Shown here: positions 1 to 11,562 of the stretch, piece by piece
How the letters are laid out: each line of letters begins with the position of its first letter
How positions within the stretch are numbered: the stretch's first letter is position 1
NCBI RefSeq assembly: GCF_047675955.1
Contig: NC_132915.1
Coordinates: 49,118,026-49,182,025, forward strand
DNA length: 64,000 nt
DNA from: Chlorocebus sabaeus
Taxonomy: Eukaryota; Chordata; Mammalia; Primates; Cercopithecidae
Direction of reading: 5' to 3'
Translations under genes and position numbers: made by a program
Notes under the pieces: generated by a model
Seen by the model: the letters and a program-made list of their open reading frames with translations, nothing else
Told to the model about the DNA's origin: nothing
Database searches by the model: none

Positions 1-985
1 TTCTTTTTTTCCTTTTAAAAATCCCTTTTAAATATTTTTAGACGCTAATCCATTTAGTTTTTAATCTTGTAGGCTCAGATGTATGCTGTGGAACCTATCC
101 CTAGAAAATTGTGTTTTGCTCAAAACCACAAACTTTTGCCTGCAGTTTCAAAAGAGTCACAGGCTCCTAAATTAAAGGAAATATAACACATGCTAAATTC
201 TTTCAAATATATGGTTGTTGAGTTTTGAACACTTTGTTAAGAGATAGGCTCTTTTGGATCCCTAAGGATATATTCCTACTTCTGAATATTTTACTTTTCA
301 CCATTTCAAGTTCATAACATCACACTGGATTATAAAACGAAGAAATATGTACAATAATGGTAGCCCGTGTAATGCGTAATGAAGTATTAATAATTCCAGT
401 AAATTCCATGTTGGGACAGGTATGATTATCCATTTATTTTTTGCCCTGTTTATTTTTTTACCTTAATCAGAATGTGTTATTTCCTGATTGCTTTGATGGC
501 TTTTCCCAGGCTTACCTGGTTTGTGACAACCAGCTGCTAAAATCAACAGTCATGCTGATTTCTTTTAGTTTTTCACAAATGTGCTTTCTTACTAGGAGTA
601 TTCTGTGCGTGCTTTTCCTTCTGTCTTTCTTTCCTTCTTTGCACAGTTAAATCCTCCTCAGCCTCACCTAGTTGCTGAGTGGCTTTCCTCCGCATGGTTA
701 TTCAGGGACTCGTGCTCTTTCTGTTTTGTTACTCCACTATCCCCTAGGACCTCAGAGTCCTCTGCTTCAAGCAGGGGAAAGAAAGATAGAGAAAGCACCC
801 ATTTATAATGTCCTTGACCCAGAAGTGACATGTATTACCTCCAAACACATTCTGATGGTAAGAGCTACTCACATGGCTCTACCCAAGGTGCAAAGGTGTT
901 TGAGAAATGGAACTCCTGAATGAATAGCCACTTCCTAGGGTCATCTCAATACTGTGGAAGGGGACACATTAATTTTTGGTGGTAG
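1..985. other. Unique AT-rich sequence, nothing assigned
   Basis: No repeat family, RNA gene or credible exon is recognised. The only open frames are shorter than 85 codons and overlap in different frames around 441-923 without splice-site support, so I do not call a gene. Confidence 0.5.
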
Positions 986-990
986 CTACC

Positions 991-1407
991 TGTATTAGGC
1001 CATGTTTGCATTGCTATAGAGAAACACCTGAGACTGGGTAATCTATAAGAAAAGAGATTTAATTGGCTTACAGTTCTGCAGACTATATAGGAAGCATAGC
1101 ACTGGCATCTGCTTCTCACTAAGCCTTAGGAAGCTTACAATCATGGCAGAAGATGAAGGGGAGCAGGCATCTCACATGGCAGGAGCAGGAGCAAGAGAGG
1201 GCAAGGGAGGTGCCACACACTTTTAAACAACCAGATCTTGTGAGAACTCACTCACTATGGCAAGAACAGCACCAAGAGGATGGCACTAAGCCATTCATGA
1301 GAAACTCACTCCCATGATCCAATCACCTCCTAAAGGCCCTACCTCCAATACTGGGGATTACAATTCAACATGAAATTTGGGTGAGGACAAACATACAAAC
1401 TATATCA
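991..1407 (-). mobile_element. MaLR solo LTR (MST/THE1-like), minus orientation
   Basis: The stretch reads as the reverse complement of an MST/THE1-type LTR. It has the phrase GAGACTGGGTAATCTATAAG near the left edge, an internal AATCATGGCAGAAG and a CCATGATCCAATCACCTCC block near the right. It starts TG (991) and ends CA (1407). It is bracketed by a perfect 5-bp duplication CTACC (986-990 and 1408-1412), the size expected of MaLR integration. There is no internal region, so it is a solo LTR. Subfamily assignment is approximate. Confidence 0.85.
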
Positions 1408-1412
1408 CTACC

Positions 1413-2232
1413 TATCTCTGCCACGCCATGATGTACCACCAGCATGTAGCATAGTAGCACTTAATAAATATTCATAGAATGCATGAATGAAAAGGAATGA
1501 ATGCAGTTGTTTGAAGTAGTTTGTGATTTGTATTATAACAATTTCACATCTGGTATACAGAATTTGGAGAAGCAGCAGGTTTATTAGGTTGTAGATGTCC
1601 AATTTACATAGTATCACAATAATCATCTGGAAGACACTGTGCATTGTCGGTTTCATATATCAAAATACACCAGGAGGGGCAACTTCACTCTTAAATCTCT
1701 GCTTCAGTCCCCCAGCTTGGATCATTCCACTCATATATCAAAAGAAATGGAAGAAGCAACTAGAGGGAATTATGCCTGAGACTCTTGCTTGAAATGTATA
1801 CTGCCCATTTCATACTGTATCATGAGTTAATTGCCCAAAAGAGGCAAAAGATAATGTAACATCAGAACAGGTAAATAACCAATCAAAAGTGGGTTGAATT
1901 TGGGTTAACTGATCATTGGGTAAAGATCTTTGAGCAAACCAACCTGTTCCCATTGGATGACTTTATGTATCTATATGTAATATATAAATTATATATTAAA
2001 TTTTATGTGTATTCACTTAACATTTTATGTATATTCATTTTTTATATATTCATGTATATTAATTTTATACTGGCCATATGAAGTATTAGAGATATGGAAT
2101 TAGGCATATATAGAACACATCAGGAAACTTTTTGCCTCTTCCACATTATAGCTAAGATTTGATTATAAAATATAGAGTTTGATTATGTGACAAGTGAAAT
2201 TCTGCTTGCACCAAATCCCTAAATGTTAGCCT
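1413..2232. other. Unique sequence, AT-rich
   Basis: No recognised element. A very AT-rich run at about 1975-2080 consists of degenerate TATAT/TTTTATG motifs. Short frames near 1408-1792 have no exon support. Confidence 0.45.
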
Positions 2233-2246
2233 TATAATGTATCTTT

Positions 2247-2876
2247 TTTTTTTTTTAAGAGACAAATTCTTGCTGTCGCTCAGGCTGGAGTGCACTGGTA
2301 CAACCATAGCTCATTGCAGCCTCTCACTTCTTTTTTTTTTTTTTTTTTTTTTTGAGACGGAGTCTGCCTCTGTCACCCAGGCTGGAGCGCAGTGGCCGGA
2401 TCTCAGCTCACTGCAAGCTCCGCCTCCCAGGTTCACGCCATTCTCCTGCCTCAGCCTCCCAAGTAGCTGGGACTACAGGCGCCCGCCACCTTGCCCGGCT
2501 AGTTTTTTGTATTCTTTAGTAGAGACGGGGTTTCACCGTGTTAGCCAGGATGGTCTCGATCTCCTGACCTCGTGATCCACCCGTCTCGGCCTCCCAAAGT
2601 GCTGGGATTACAGGCTTGAGCCACCGCGCCCAGCCTGCAGCCTCTCACTTCTGAGTTCAAGGGATCCTCCTGCCTCAGCCTACTGAGTGAGTAGCTGGGA
2701 CTACAGGTGCACCCTACTACATCCAGCTAATTTTTAAATCTTTTGTAGGGATGGAGTCTATGTTGCCCAGGCTGGTCTTGAACTCTTGGCCTCAAGACAT
2801 CCTCTCACCTCAAGTAATCATCCCACCTTAGCTTCCCAAAATGCTGGCTTTACGGGCATAAGCCACCACACTGGCC
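2247..2876 (-). mobile_element. Older Alu (AluJ/S type), minus, split by a younger Alu
   Basis: Left part 2247-2330 (poly-T then GCTCAGGCTGGAGTGCACTGG) and right part 2652-2876 (GTAGCTGGGACTACAGGTGC through CACTGGCC) form one reverse-complement Alu. It is interrupted by another Alu at 2331-2635. The target-site duplication TATAATGTATCTTT is visible at 2233-2246 and 2877-2890. Many substitutions from the Alu consensus fit an old AluJ/Sx copy. Confidence 0.92.
2331..2635 (-). mobile_element. Young AluY, Old World monkey type, minus, nested
   Basis: A full-length reverse-complement Alu begins with a poly-T tract (2331-2353) and GAGACGGAGTCTGCC and ends CCACCGCGCCCAGCC. GGCCGGATCTCAGCTCACTG and CAGGCTTGAGCCACCG are variants I associate with Old World monkey AluY. 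A perfect 16-bp target-site duplication TGCAGCCTCTCACTTC lies at 2315-2330 and 2636-2651, inside the older Alu. The perfect duplication and low divergence mark it as the later insertion. Confidence 0.93.
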
Positions 2877-2890
2877 TATAATGTATCTTT

Positions 2891-3213
2891 AAATATGTAC
2901 CTTTACTGAGGAGTTAATCTGATAAGATTAACAAGGACTAAGAGATTTATTTATCTTTAATCTTTGGTGCAATACCTGGCACATTTTAGAGTCTCCGGCC
3001 TCGTTTTCCTCATTGTTGTAACATTCTTCCAGTTCATCCAGCTCTGTTTTTCACAAAGTCTCTAACTGCTACCTGCTACAAGGTGCTTCATGTTCTCAGT
3101 AGTCTTAATCTGTGTGGCTAGCTAGGAGAGCCAGAGAAGCAGAGAATCTGTAAGCTGGAAAGGACTTCAACTTCAATGGGATAAATCTGCTCTGTGATCT
3201 GATGAATGAATTC
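2891..3213. other. Unique sequence
   Basis: Not assigned. CAATACCTGGCACA at about 2970 recalls an antisense MIR core, but the similarity is too short to call. Confidence 0.4.
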
Positions 3214-4814
3214 AAAATAAAGAGTTAGGGACTTCACAAACTGTCACTGTTTGCTGACGATATGATCGTTTACCTTGAAAACCCTAAAGACTCCTCCAGA
3301 AAGCTCCTAGAATTGATAAAAGAATTCAGCAAAGTTTCTGGATATAAAATTAATGTACACAAATCAGTAGCTCTTCTATACACCAACAGCAACCAAGCAG
3401 ATAATCAAATCAATAACTCAATCCCTTTTATAATAGCTGCAAATAATAAAATACTGAGGAATATACCTAACCAAGGAGTCGAAAGACCTCTACAAGGAAA
3501 ACTACAAAACACTGCTGCTGAAAGAAATCATAGATGACACAAACAAATGGAAACACATCCCATGCTCATGGACAGAGAGAATCAATATTGTGAAAATTAA
3601 CATACTGCCAAAAGCAATCTACAAATTCAACACAGTCCCCATCAAAATACCACCATAATTCTTCACAGAATTAGAAAAAACAATTCTGAAATTCATATGG
3701 AAACAAAAAAGAACCTGCATAGCCAAAGCAAGACTAAGCAAAAAGAACAAATCTGGAGGCATCACACTACTTGATTTCAAACTATAGTATAAAGCCATAG
3801 TCACCAAAACAGCCTGATACTGGTATAAAAATAGGCACATAGACCGGTGGAATAGAACAGAGAATCGAGAAATAAACCCAAATACTTACAACCGACTGAT
3901 CTTTGACAAAGCAAACACGAACATAAAGTGGGGGAAAGGACACCCTTTTCAACAGATGGTGCTGGGATAATTGGCTAGCCACATGTAGGAGAATGAAACT
4001 AGATCCTCATCTCTCACCTTATACAAAAATCAACTCAAGATGGATTAAAGACTTAAACCTAAGACCTGAAACTATAAAAATTCCAGAAGATAACATTGGA
4101 AAAACCCTCCTAGACATTGGCTTAGGCAAGGATTTTATGACCAAGAAACCCAAAGCAAATGCAATAAAAACAAAGATAATAGCTGGGACCTAATTAAACT
4201 AAAGAACTTTTGCACGGCAAAGGGAACAGTCAGCAAAGTAAACAGACAACACACAGAGTGGGACAAAATCTTCACAATCTATACATCTGACATAGGACTA
4301 ATATCTAGAATCTACTACAAACTCAAACAAATCAGTAAGAAAAAAAACAATCCCATCAAAAAGTGGGCTAAGGACATGAATAGACAATTCTCAAAAGAAG
4401 ATATACAAACGGCCAACAAACATATGAAAAAATGCTCAACATCACTAATGATCAGGGAACTGCAAATCAAAACCACAATATGATACCATCTTACTCCTGC
4501 AAGAATGGCCATAATGAAAAAACCAACAGTAGACGTTGACAGAGATGCGGTGAACAGGGAACATTTCTACACTGCTAGTGGGAATGTAAACTAGTGCAGC
4601 CACTATGGAAAACAGTGTGGGGATTCCTTAAAGAACTAAAAGTAGAACTACCATTTGATCCAGCAATCCCACTACTCGGTTTCTACCCAGAGGAAAAGAA
4701 GTCATTATTTGGAAAAGATACTTGCACACGCACGTTTATAGCAGCACAATTCACAATTGTAAAATCGTGGAACCAACCCAGAAGCCCATCAATCAATGAG
4801 TGGATAAAGAAACT

Positions 4815-4868
4815 GCATATATATACACATATATACACACACACACATATATATGTATGTGTATATAT

Positions 4869-4899
<31 letters not shown>

Positions 4900-4952
4900 C
4901 ATAAAGAAACTGCAGTGTGTATATATATATATGTATACACACACACACACAA
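4815..4952. repeat. Compound (CA)n/(TA)n microsatellite inside L1
   Basis: Runs of TATACACA, CACACACA and TATATATG alternate, interrupted once by a repeated AAAGAAACTGCA that also occurs just before the tract (4807). This indicates a local duplication during expansion. It lies in the ORF2 3' end, so an apparent 147-codon frame at 4594-5037 is an L1 remnant reading through repeat DNA, not a gene. Confidence 0.9.
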
Positions 4953-5248
4953 TGGAATACTACACAGCCATAAAAAGGAAGGAATTAACAGCATTTGCAG
5001 TGACCTGGATGAGATTGGAGCCTATTATTCTAAGTGAAGTGACTCAGGAATGGAAAACCAAATATCGTATGTTTTCACTGATATATGAGAGCTAAGTTAT
5101 GAGTACACAAAGGCCTAAGAATGATACAATGGACTTTGGGGGTTTGGGGGGAAGAGTGGGAGGGGGTGAGGGATAAAAGACTACAAATATGGTGTAGTGT
5201 ATACTGCACAGGTGATGGGTGCACTAAAATCTCACAAATTATCACTAA

Positions 5249-5400
5249 AGAACTTACTCATGTAACCAAATACCACCAGTACCCCAATAACTTATGGAAA
5301 AATAAAATAAAATAATAAATTTTAAAAAAGAACTTACTCATGTAACAAAATACTACTTGTTCCCCAAAAACCTATGGAAATAAAAAGTTTTAAAAAATAA
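5249..5400 (+). repeat. Tandem duplication of the L1 3' end (period 80)
   Basis: AACTTACTCATGTAAC occurs at 5251 and 5331, followed in each case by a CCCCAATAACTTATGG / CCCCAAAAACCTATGG segment and an A-rich tract. The two copies have diverged noticeably. Either the source transcript carried a duplicated 3' end or the tail duplicated after insertion. Confidence 0.8.
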
Positions 5401-5536
5401 TAAATAAATAAATAAAATAAAGAGTTAGGGACTTCAGAAGTTATTTGTAATAGAAAAACTTTAACTAAAAAAATCACCAGGGTGATATATCTGACACAAG
5501 GTAATGGATTAACGGTAAAAGTAACTAAGGATTCTC

Positions 5537-5620
5537 TGTGTGTGTGTGTGTGTGTGTGTATGTGTGTGTGTATTTGTGTGTATGTACGTGTGTTTATGTG
5601 TCTGTGGGTGTGTATAGGGG
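5537..5620 (+). repeat. (TG)n microsatellite, degenerate
   Basis: Alternating TG with interruptions (TATG, TTTG, TACG), purine/pyrimidine alternating and potentially Z-DNA forming. Confidence 0.9.
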
Positions 5621-6033
5621 ATTACATTGCTGAGTAAGGTTTATGTGATACAAAAGAAGGCCTGGACCCTTCAAATCATGCTGGACTAGATTACCTTTGC
5701 TTACAAATCTACATGTTCTCAGCATATTCCCATCAAAGAGCTTAGTTGTAGCATTTATGTTTTCTGCAATATCAAGGAAGCAGACACATTTTAGACCCCC
5801 GCCTAATATTTGCATAAAGGAGTTCTCCACTGAATAACCAGAATTTTTTCTAAGATGTTATATTTTTGAAAAAATACTTTTATTTCAAAACCTCTGAATG
5901 GCTTTGGCTTGCTTTTGAAATAAAAGGGTAACTTTTTTTAGTGGATAATTTCTGAATGATTGTTATGTAGGAGAGCTTTACATATAGGTGTGAAAACAGC
6001 CAATTTAACTGCCTACACTTCTGTGTCCCCCAG

Positions 6034-6104
6034 AGTGATGCCAATTTGTACTGCACTGTGAAGATTCAGAAAGAGAGAGAAAAAGCTGGTGCTAAATCTG
6101 AGAG
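6034..6104 (+). other. Exon-like segment of unknown gene (candidate)
   Basis: A 71-base block is bounded by an acceptor-like CTTCTGTGTCCCCCAG (6018-6033) and a donor-like GAGAG/GTAAAA (GT at 6105-6106). Read from its first base it is open for 23 codons and encodes a hydrophilic, Lys/Glu-rich peptide beginning SDANLYCTVKIQKERE. Composition differs from the AT-rich flanks. I do not recognise the protein. It may be a conserved exon, a pseudo-exon or chance: short open frames with GT/AG borders are common in introns. Confidence 0.3.
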
Positions 6105-8069
6105 GTAAAAATTGAATTTGATTCCCAAAATGAAATTTGATCACATAGAATTTGTAATCTAGGTTCTGCACCTAGAATACAGAAATAAATACACAGTCCC
6201 TTCATTTTATTTAATTAACACATTAGTTATGATAGTCCCTATTGCTATTCATCTTATAGATTGTAAATTGATTTATTTTTTGCCTTTCCAGCTGGATTTG
6301 GAAGTACTCAAAATAATCTACTAAGAATGTGATATCCCAGTGATCTTGAAAGATACAGAAGAGAACAGGACTGGCTGAAAAACACTCAGAATGCTGTGTT
6401 TGATAATTGGGAGTAGAACTTCTGAAGTCTAATGATCCAGGCCAGATTTAAATCTTAACTTTTCATCAGCCTTCAGTGTTTTTAATCCAAGGAATAATTA
6501 TCTTCCTGTATTTCTATTTCTTAGATCAGAATTTTTAAATGCCAACCTCATTAATTTTCTAAGATTTAAGTTGAAACAATGTACAATGTTGTATATCCTA
6601 ACTTTCCTACAAGGGGCAGGAAGCAAGGTTATGTGCATGGCCACATGTTTGTAGGTACATATGTTGAAATAGGAAGTATCCTAGTATGTATTTAGATAAG
6701 AAAAACTTACATACTAGTGTTGACTTTGAAGTTACAACATTTATACCTACATATTCTTTGTGTTTATTTTAAAGTTTTGAAAATATACAGGACTGTTAAT
6801 AAAAAAGAACGTGATATCAATTTTATGAAAGCCCTCACCCGAGGATGCTGGGGACTTAGTATAGTGTGCAAGATATTTAATGGTATGAGGCACCATCTAT
6901 AGCAGTGGTTCCCAACATTTTAAAATATAAGGTACATTTTGAAACTAAGAAAAGCATCACCAGGTATTGTGTGCTGGAAGTTGTACTTTTTTCATCTATT
7001 GATTGACGAATAACCTAGTGATAATGCCTATTCTTAGTAATGCTTTAAGTTGTATTTACATGTTACCAATAATGACAGAATCAGCATGTTTTTGTAAAAG
7101 TATAAGAGCTATGTATGAGGGGAATGTTATCCATGCCAATCATGCTTGGCCTGCATTCTAAACTTGTAAACCCTTTAATGGCTTGTCACCTACAGACCAA
7201 ACAGTGCTGACTTAGATTAAAAATATATCATTGATGATAGGAATCTTTTGAGTTATTATGAAAATTATTTCTTGACAAAGTCCTGAGAACTTTAAGTAAA
7301 ACACTTCTTTCAGGGCCTGTGACTGATGCTGGTCTTATTCTCCCCACTGATGTCTCATCTTTTCTTGATGCAGAATTCGACTTCTGGTAATCCCATGTGA
7401 ATCTAAAGGTTTATCATTGCTGGAATGATACTCTTCACTATGAAGTTGCAATCTGACTGATGTTCTGTTGCACCAAAAAACTGGCTAGGGAAAATATCAG
7501 GCCTGATTAATTAACTAGGTAATGTGCTGAACTACAGCCCACTTTGCAATATCTCTAAGATGATGTGATTGCATAAGCTAATGGAAAATAAGTTTATGGG
7601 CTCAGAATTAAAAAATAAGATTATTATTTACAAGGACTTCATCACAGAATGTAAGGGAGTGCTCACTAATCAGAGGAAAGGTATCATCATATCCTAGTTC
7701 CTAAACACATTAAAATGATAAGCTTACTTCCATTCATGCAAAACCACAGGCCCCTTCTCCAAAAAGCTGGAGATGAGAGGCCTCCAGAGACTTGGATAAA
7801 GGCAGCCTGCTTCCTTCCTGTTCTCCTTCTCAGGAGTCAGAGCTGCACAGCTATCTAAAACTCACCCTGCCCACTCCTGCATCTTCCCCTCTTTAACAGG
7901 AATTTCCCCAGTAAAGTCTTTTCCAGTTCTAGTCCCTTCTGGGCGTCTGCTTCTCTAAAGACCAGATCTGCCATACCACGTATAAGCTTGGTTGAGCTAC
8001 TTAATCCTTATAAGTATGGGCTATCTTAGCAGAACACAGGTAAGATAATAATATTTAGATCCCTCCCAT
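6105..8069. other. Mostly unique AT-rich sequence
   Basis: No gene recognised. CAGTGGTTCCCAACATTTT at about 6903 resembles the terminal repeat of hAT-Charlie DNA transposons, but I did not find the opposite end. 7740-7980 is GC-richer and ends with CAGTAAAGTCTTTTCC, faintly LTR-like; not assigned. Confidence 0.4.
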
Positions 8070-8336
8070 ACCTTTTTTGTTTTTACATAATTTCAGATTT
8101 ACAGAAAAAGTTGCAAGAATAGTACAAAGAATTTATGAATACCCTCACCCAGGTTCCCTGTATTAACATGGTGTGTGTGTGTGTATTCACAAACACATAA
8201 TTTTGAACCCTTTAAGAAAAAGTTATATACATGACGTTCCTTTACTTCTAAATATTTCAGTGTGTGTTTTCTAAAAGTAAAGAATTTTCTTACTTGATAA
8301 TAATCACAGTATAATGCTTAATCAAAAATTAATATC
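8070..8336 (-). mobile_element. Ancient L1 (L1ME-type) 3' UTR remnant, minus
   Basis: TTTCAGATTTACAGAAAAAG, GTTGCAAGAATAGTACAAAG and CTAAATATTTCAGTGTGTGT match phrases of mammalian L1ME-type 3' ends in reverse orientation. A short (GT)n lies inside at about 8170-8183. Family name is from memory. Confidence 0.6.
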
Positions 8337-8337
8337 A

Positions 8338-8485
8338 AGCTGGGTGTGGTGGCACATGCCTGTAATCCCAGCTACTCGGGAGGCTGAGGCAGGAAAATCA
8401 CTTGAAGCAGGGAGTTGGAGGTTGCAGTAAGCTGAGATCGCGCCACTGCACTCCAGCTTGGCAACACAGCAAGACTCCATCTCAA

Positions 8486-8524
<39 letters not shown>
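8338..8524 (+). mobile_element. 5'-truncated Alu (right-arm only), plus, with (AATA)n tail
   Basis: It begins at GCTGGGTGTGGTGGCACATG, i.e. the right monomer, and continues to CAAGACTCCATCTC followed by about ten AATA units (8483-8524). The left monomer is absent. It directly precedes the L1 at about 8566. Confidence 0.85.
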
Positions 8525-8565
8525 CATCAGATGAGATCAGGTGTCTTGAGGGTGGTATGCTGAGC

Positions 8566-10050
8566 CAGTATAGCCAACACAATCCTAAGCAACAAGAACA
8601 AAACTGGAGGCATCCAGCTACCTGACTTCAAACTATACTACAAGGCTACAGTAACCAAAACAGCATGATACTGGTACCAAAACAGATACATAGACCAATG
8701 GAACAGAATAGAGGCCGCAGAAATAACACCACACATCTACAACCATCAGATCTTGGACAAATGTGAAAGAAACAAGCAATGGGGAAAGGATTCCCTATTT
8801 AATAAATGGTGCTGGGAAAACTGGCTAGCCATATGCAGAAAATGGAAACTGGACCCCTTCCTTACACCTTATATAAAAATTAACTCAAGATGGATTAAAG
8901 ATTTAAATGTAAAACCTAAAACCATGAAAACCCTAGAAGAAAACCTAGGCAGTAACATTCAGGACATAGGTATGGGCAAAGTTTTCACAACTAAAACATC
9001 AAAAGCAATGGTAACAAAAGCCAAAATAGACAAATGGGGATCTAATTAAACTAAAGAGTTCTGCAGAGCAAAATAAACTATCATCAGAGTAAACAGGCAA
9101 CCTACAGAATGAGGGAAAATTGTGGCAATCTATCCATCTGACAAAGGGCTAATATCCAGAATCTACAAGGAACTTAAACAAATTTACGAGAAAAAAACAA
9201 CCCCATCAAAAAGTGGGTGAAGGATATGAACAAACACTTCTCAGAAGAAGACATTTATGCAGCCATCAAACACATGAAAAAAAGCTCATCATCACTAGTC
9301 ATTAGAGAAATGCAAATAAAAACTACAATGAGATCGCCAGTTAGAATGGCAATTATTAAAAAGTCAGGAAACAACAGATGCTGGTGAGGCTGTGGAGAAA
9401 TAGGAATACTTTTATGCTGTTGGTGGGAGTGTAAATTAGTTCAGACATTGTGGAAGACAGTTTGGCGATTCCTCAAGAATCTGGAACTAGAAATATCATT
9501 TGACCCAGCAATCCTATTACTGGGTATATACCCAAAGCATTATAAATCATTCTATTATAAAGACACATGCACGTGTATATTTATTGCAGCACTATTCACA
9601 ATAGCAAAGACTTGGAGCCAACACAAATGCCCATCAATGATAGACTGGATAAAGAAAATGTGGCAATGTACACCATGGAACACTACGCAGCCATAAAAAA
9701 GGATGAGTTCATGTCCTTTGCAGGGACATGGATGAAGCTGGAAATTATCATTCTCAGCAAACTAACATAGGAACAGGAAACCAAACACCACATGTTCTCA
9801 CTCATAAGCAGGAGTTGAACAATGAGAACACATGAACACAGGGAGGGGAACATCACACACTAGGGCCTGTCAGCGGGGTGGGGGAAAGGGGAGGGAGAGC
9901 ATTAGGACAAATACCTAATGCATGTGAGGCTTAAAACCTAGATGATGGATTGATAGGTGCAGCAGACCACCATGGCAAGTGTATACCTATGTAACATACC
10001 TGCCCGTTCTGCACATGTATCCCAGAACTTAAAGTAAAATTTCAAAAAAT
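8566..10050 (+). mobile_element. 5'-truncated L1 (L1PA-type), plus
   Basis: It starts at the late ORF2 phrase CAATCCTAAGCAACAAGAAC and runs through the ORF2 C-terminus (CTGGGTATATACCCAAAG at about 9520), then the 3' UTR with the G-rich tract at about 9877-9897, and ends GTATCCCAGAACTTAAAGTA. ORF2 is broken into short frames (e.g. 8753-9049, 9448-9696), so it is not coding. Confidence 0.9.
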
Positions 10051-10060
10051 GTTAACATCA

Positions 10061-11173
10061 ATTCAGTTCTATTATCTAATAGCCATTGTCTTACCCATTG
10101 TCTCAATGATTTCTTTTATAGCAATAGAAAGTCCAAGATCAGGCTTTAGAGTTTCCCCTTTTATTTTGCCTGGAGTAATTCTATAAATAATTTAGTAAGT
10201 GCTCAGTAAGTGCCAGGTGGGCACTGACAAGACTAAGGTGGGGAACAATGGGTCCCAGTGAATGAGGAACCTATGTCTACTCTGGGGAAGTAGACACCTG
10301 ATAACTAGTTTATGATTTAGGCTATAGTGTAATATGTGTGGAGATTCAGTGGGACTCATTCAATATGGAATGTAGGGTCTAACTGCAGCATAGAAGGTAG
10401 AAATAGCCCAGTTGCAGTTTTACATCCTGCCCCACAACAAATTCAGAGCAGCCAGATTTTGTCTCTTGCGCTAGGCTAGATTTTTTTCTTTCAGTTAACC
10501 TGCAGACGAAGTAATTATTTTGCCTGTAGGGATCACGTTATCTAAAAAATAATATTTTAAAATACCAAAATCAATTTTATCTTGGTAAGAGGCTCACTCA
10601 ATGAGAGGCACATGGGAAAACTGAAACCCTTAAAAGGGATTCAGGCAGGTCCATTGACTCAAGATCTCTCTAGGCATGTGCCCATTGAGGCGTGAATTAC
10701 CTCCGTGGTTTAAATTGTTGATGTACTTTCTGTTAAATATAGAATATGACTCTGAATGACTATTTTCCTTGCTCAGAGGATGGAAAAATGATTAAAACAA
10801 AATGCCTACTCTGAATGCAATTAAACCAGGGAAAATAAGAAAAGAAAAAAATGATCATAACACAAAATATGACAGAAGTAGTTTCAGAAGAATGATGCAT
10901 TGCAAAAAAACAAAACAAAACAAAAAAACAGTAGGCTTAGCAAAGACTTCGTGGAAGAAGTGACATATAACATGTTCATTAAAAGAAGAAAGATGTTTTC
11001 TGGATACAGTAGGGGAGTTACCTTCTGTGAAGGTATTAACATCGGTTGCGAAATAGAGACAGGAAAGCACTAGAGTGAATGGGATATCCAAGTGTAGGCA
11101 AGAGGGAGCAGTCCCATTCAGCAAGATCTTCTGGGATTTGAGGTATTTGTGAGAGAATAGTGAAAGGCAAGGT
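10061..11173. other. Unique sequence, nothing assigned
   Basis: AT-rich DNA without recognised repeats or splice-bounded open frames. Confidence 0.4.
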
Positions 11174-11562
11174 TGTCTTACTTGATTTGTACTGCCACAA
11201 TAAAATATCCAAGACTGGGTAATTTGTAAACAACAGAAATTTATTTCTCAGTTCTGGAGGCTGAAAAGACCAAGATCAAGATGCTGGCAGACCTGGTTGC
11301 TGGTGAGGGCTGTCTCTGCTTCCAAGTTGGCCCCTTGAAGACTACTTCCTCTGGAGGGGACACTGTGTCCTCACATGAAGAAAGGATCTGAAGGAGTGAA
11401 CTCATCCCCTCAAGACTTTTTATAAGGCATTAATCTCATGCATGAGGGTAGAGCCCTCATGGGCCAATTACTTTCTAGAAGGTACACATCTCAGTACTGT
11501 TGCATTGGGGATTTAGTTTCAATGTGAATTTTGGAGGGAATGCAAACATTCAAACCATAGCA
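11174..11562 (-). mobile_element. MaLR solo LTR (MLT1A-like), minus
   Basis: Reverse-complement MLT1-type LTR: AAACAACAGAAATTTATTTC, CAGTTCTGGAGGCTG, CTGTGTCCTCACATG, TTTATAAGGCATTAATC, ending CATTCAAACCATAGCA. Short AAGG-type flanking repeats suggest the target-site duplication. Solo LTR. Confidence 0.85.

Larger units (their letters stand above)
3237..5413 (+). mobile_element. 5'-truncated L1 (L1PB/L1MA-like) with long target-site duplication
   Basis: The element starts inside ORF2 at the reverse-transcriptase catalytic segment: the FADDM motif reads at about 3252-3266. It runs through the ORF2 C-terminal region, the 3' UTR and an A-rich tail (about 5300-5413). ORF2 is broken by stops and frameshifts. 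The flanking duplication is 23 bp and perfect: 3214-3236 and 5414-5436, both ending AGAGTTAGGGACTTCA. The 3' end is itself tandemly duplicated (see 5249-5400). A CA/TA microsatellite has expanded within it at about 4815-4952. Confidence 0.93.

Noticed and set aside
4594..5037. 147-codon open frame
   Set aside because: Encodes the L1 ORF2 C-terminal region reading through a CA/TA microsatellite; not an independent gene.
6903..6925. hAT-Charlie-like terminal repeat CAGTGGTTCCCAAC
   Set aside because: No matching opposite end or flanking 8-bp duplication could be located.
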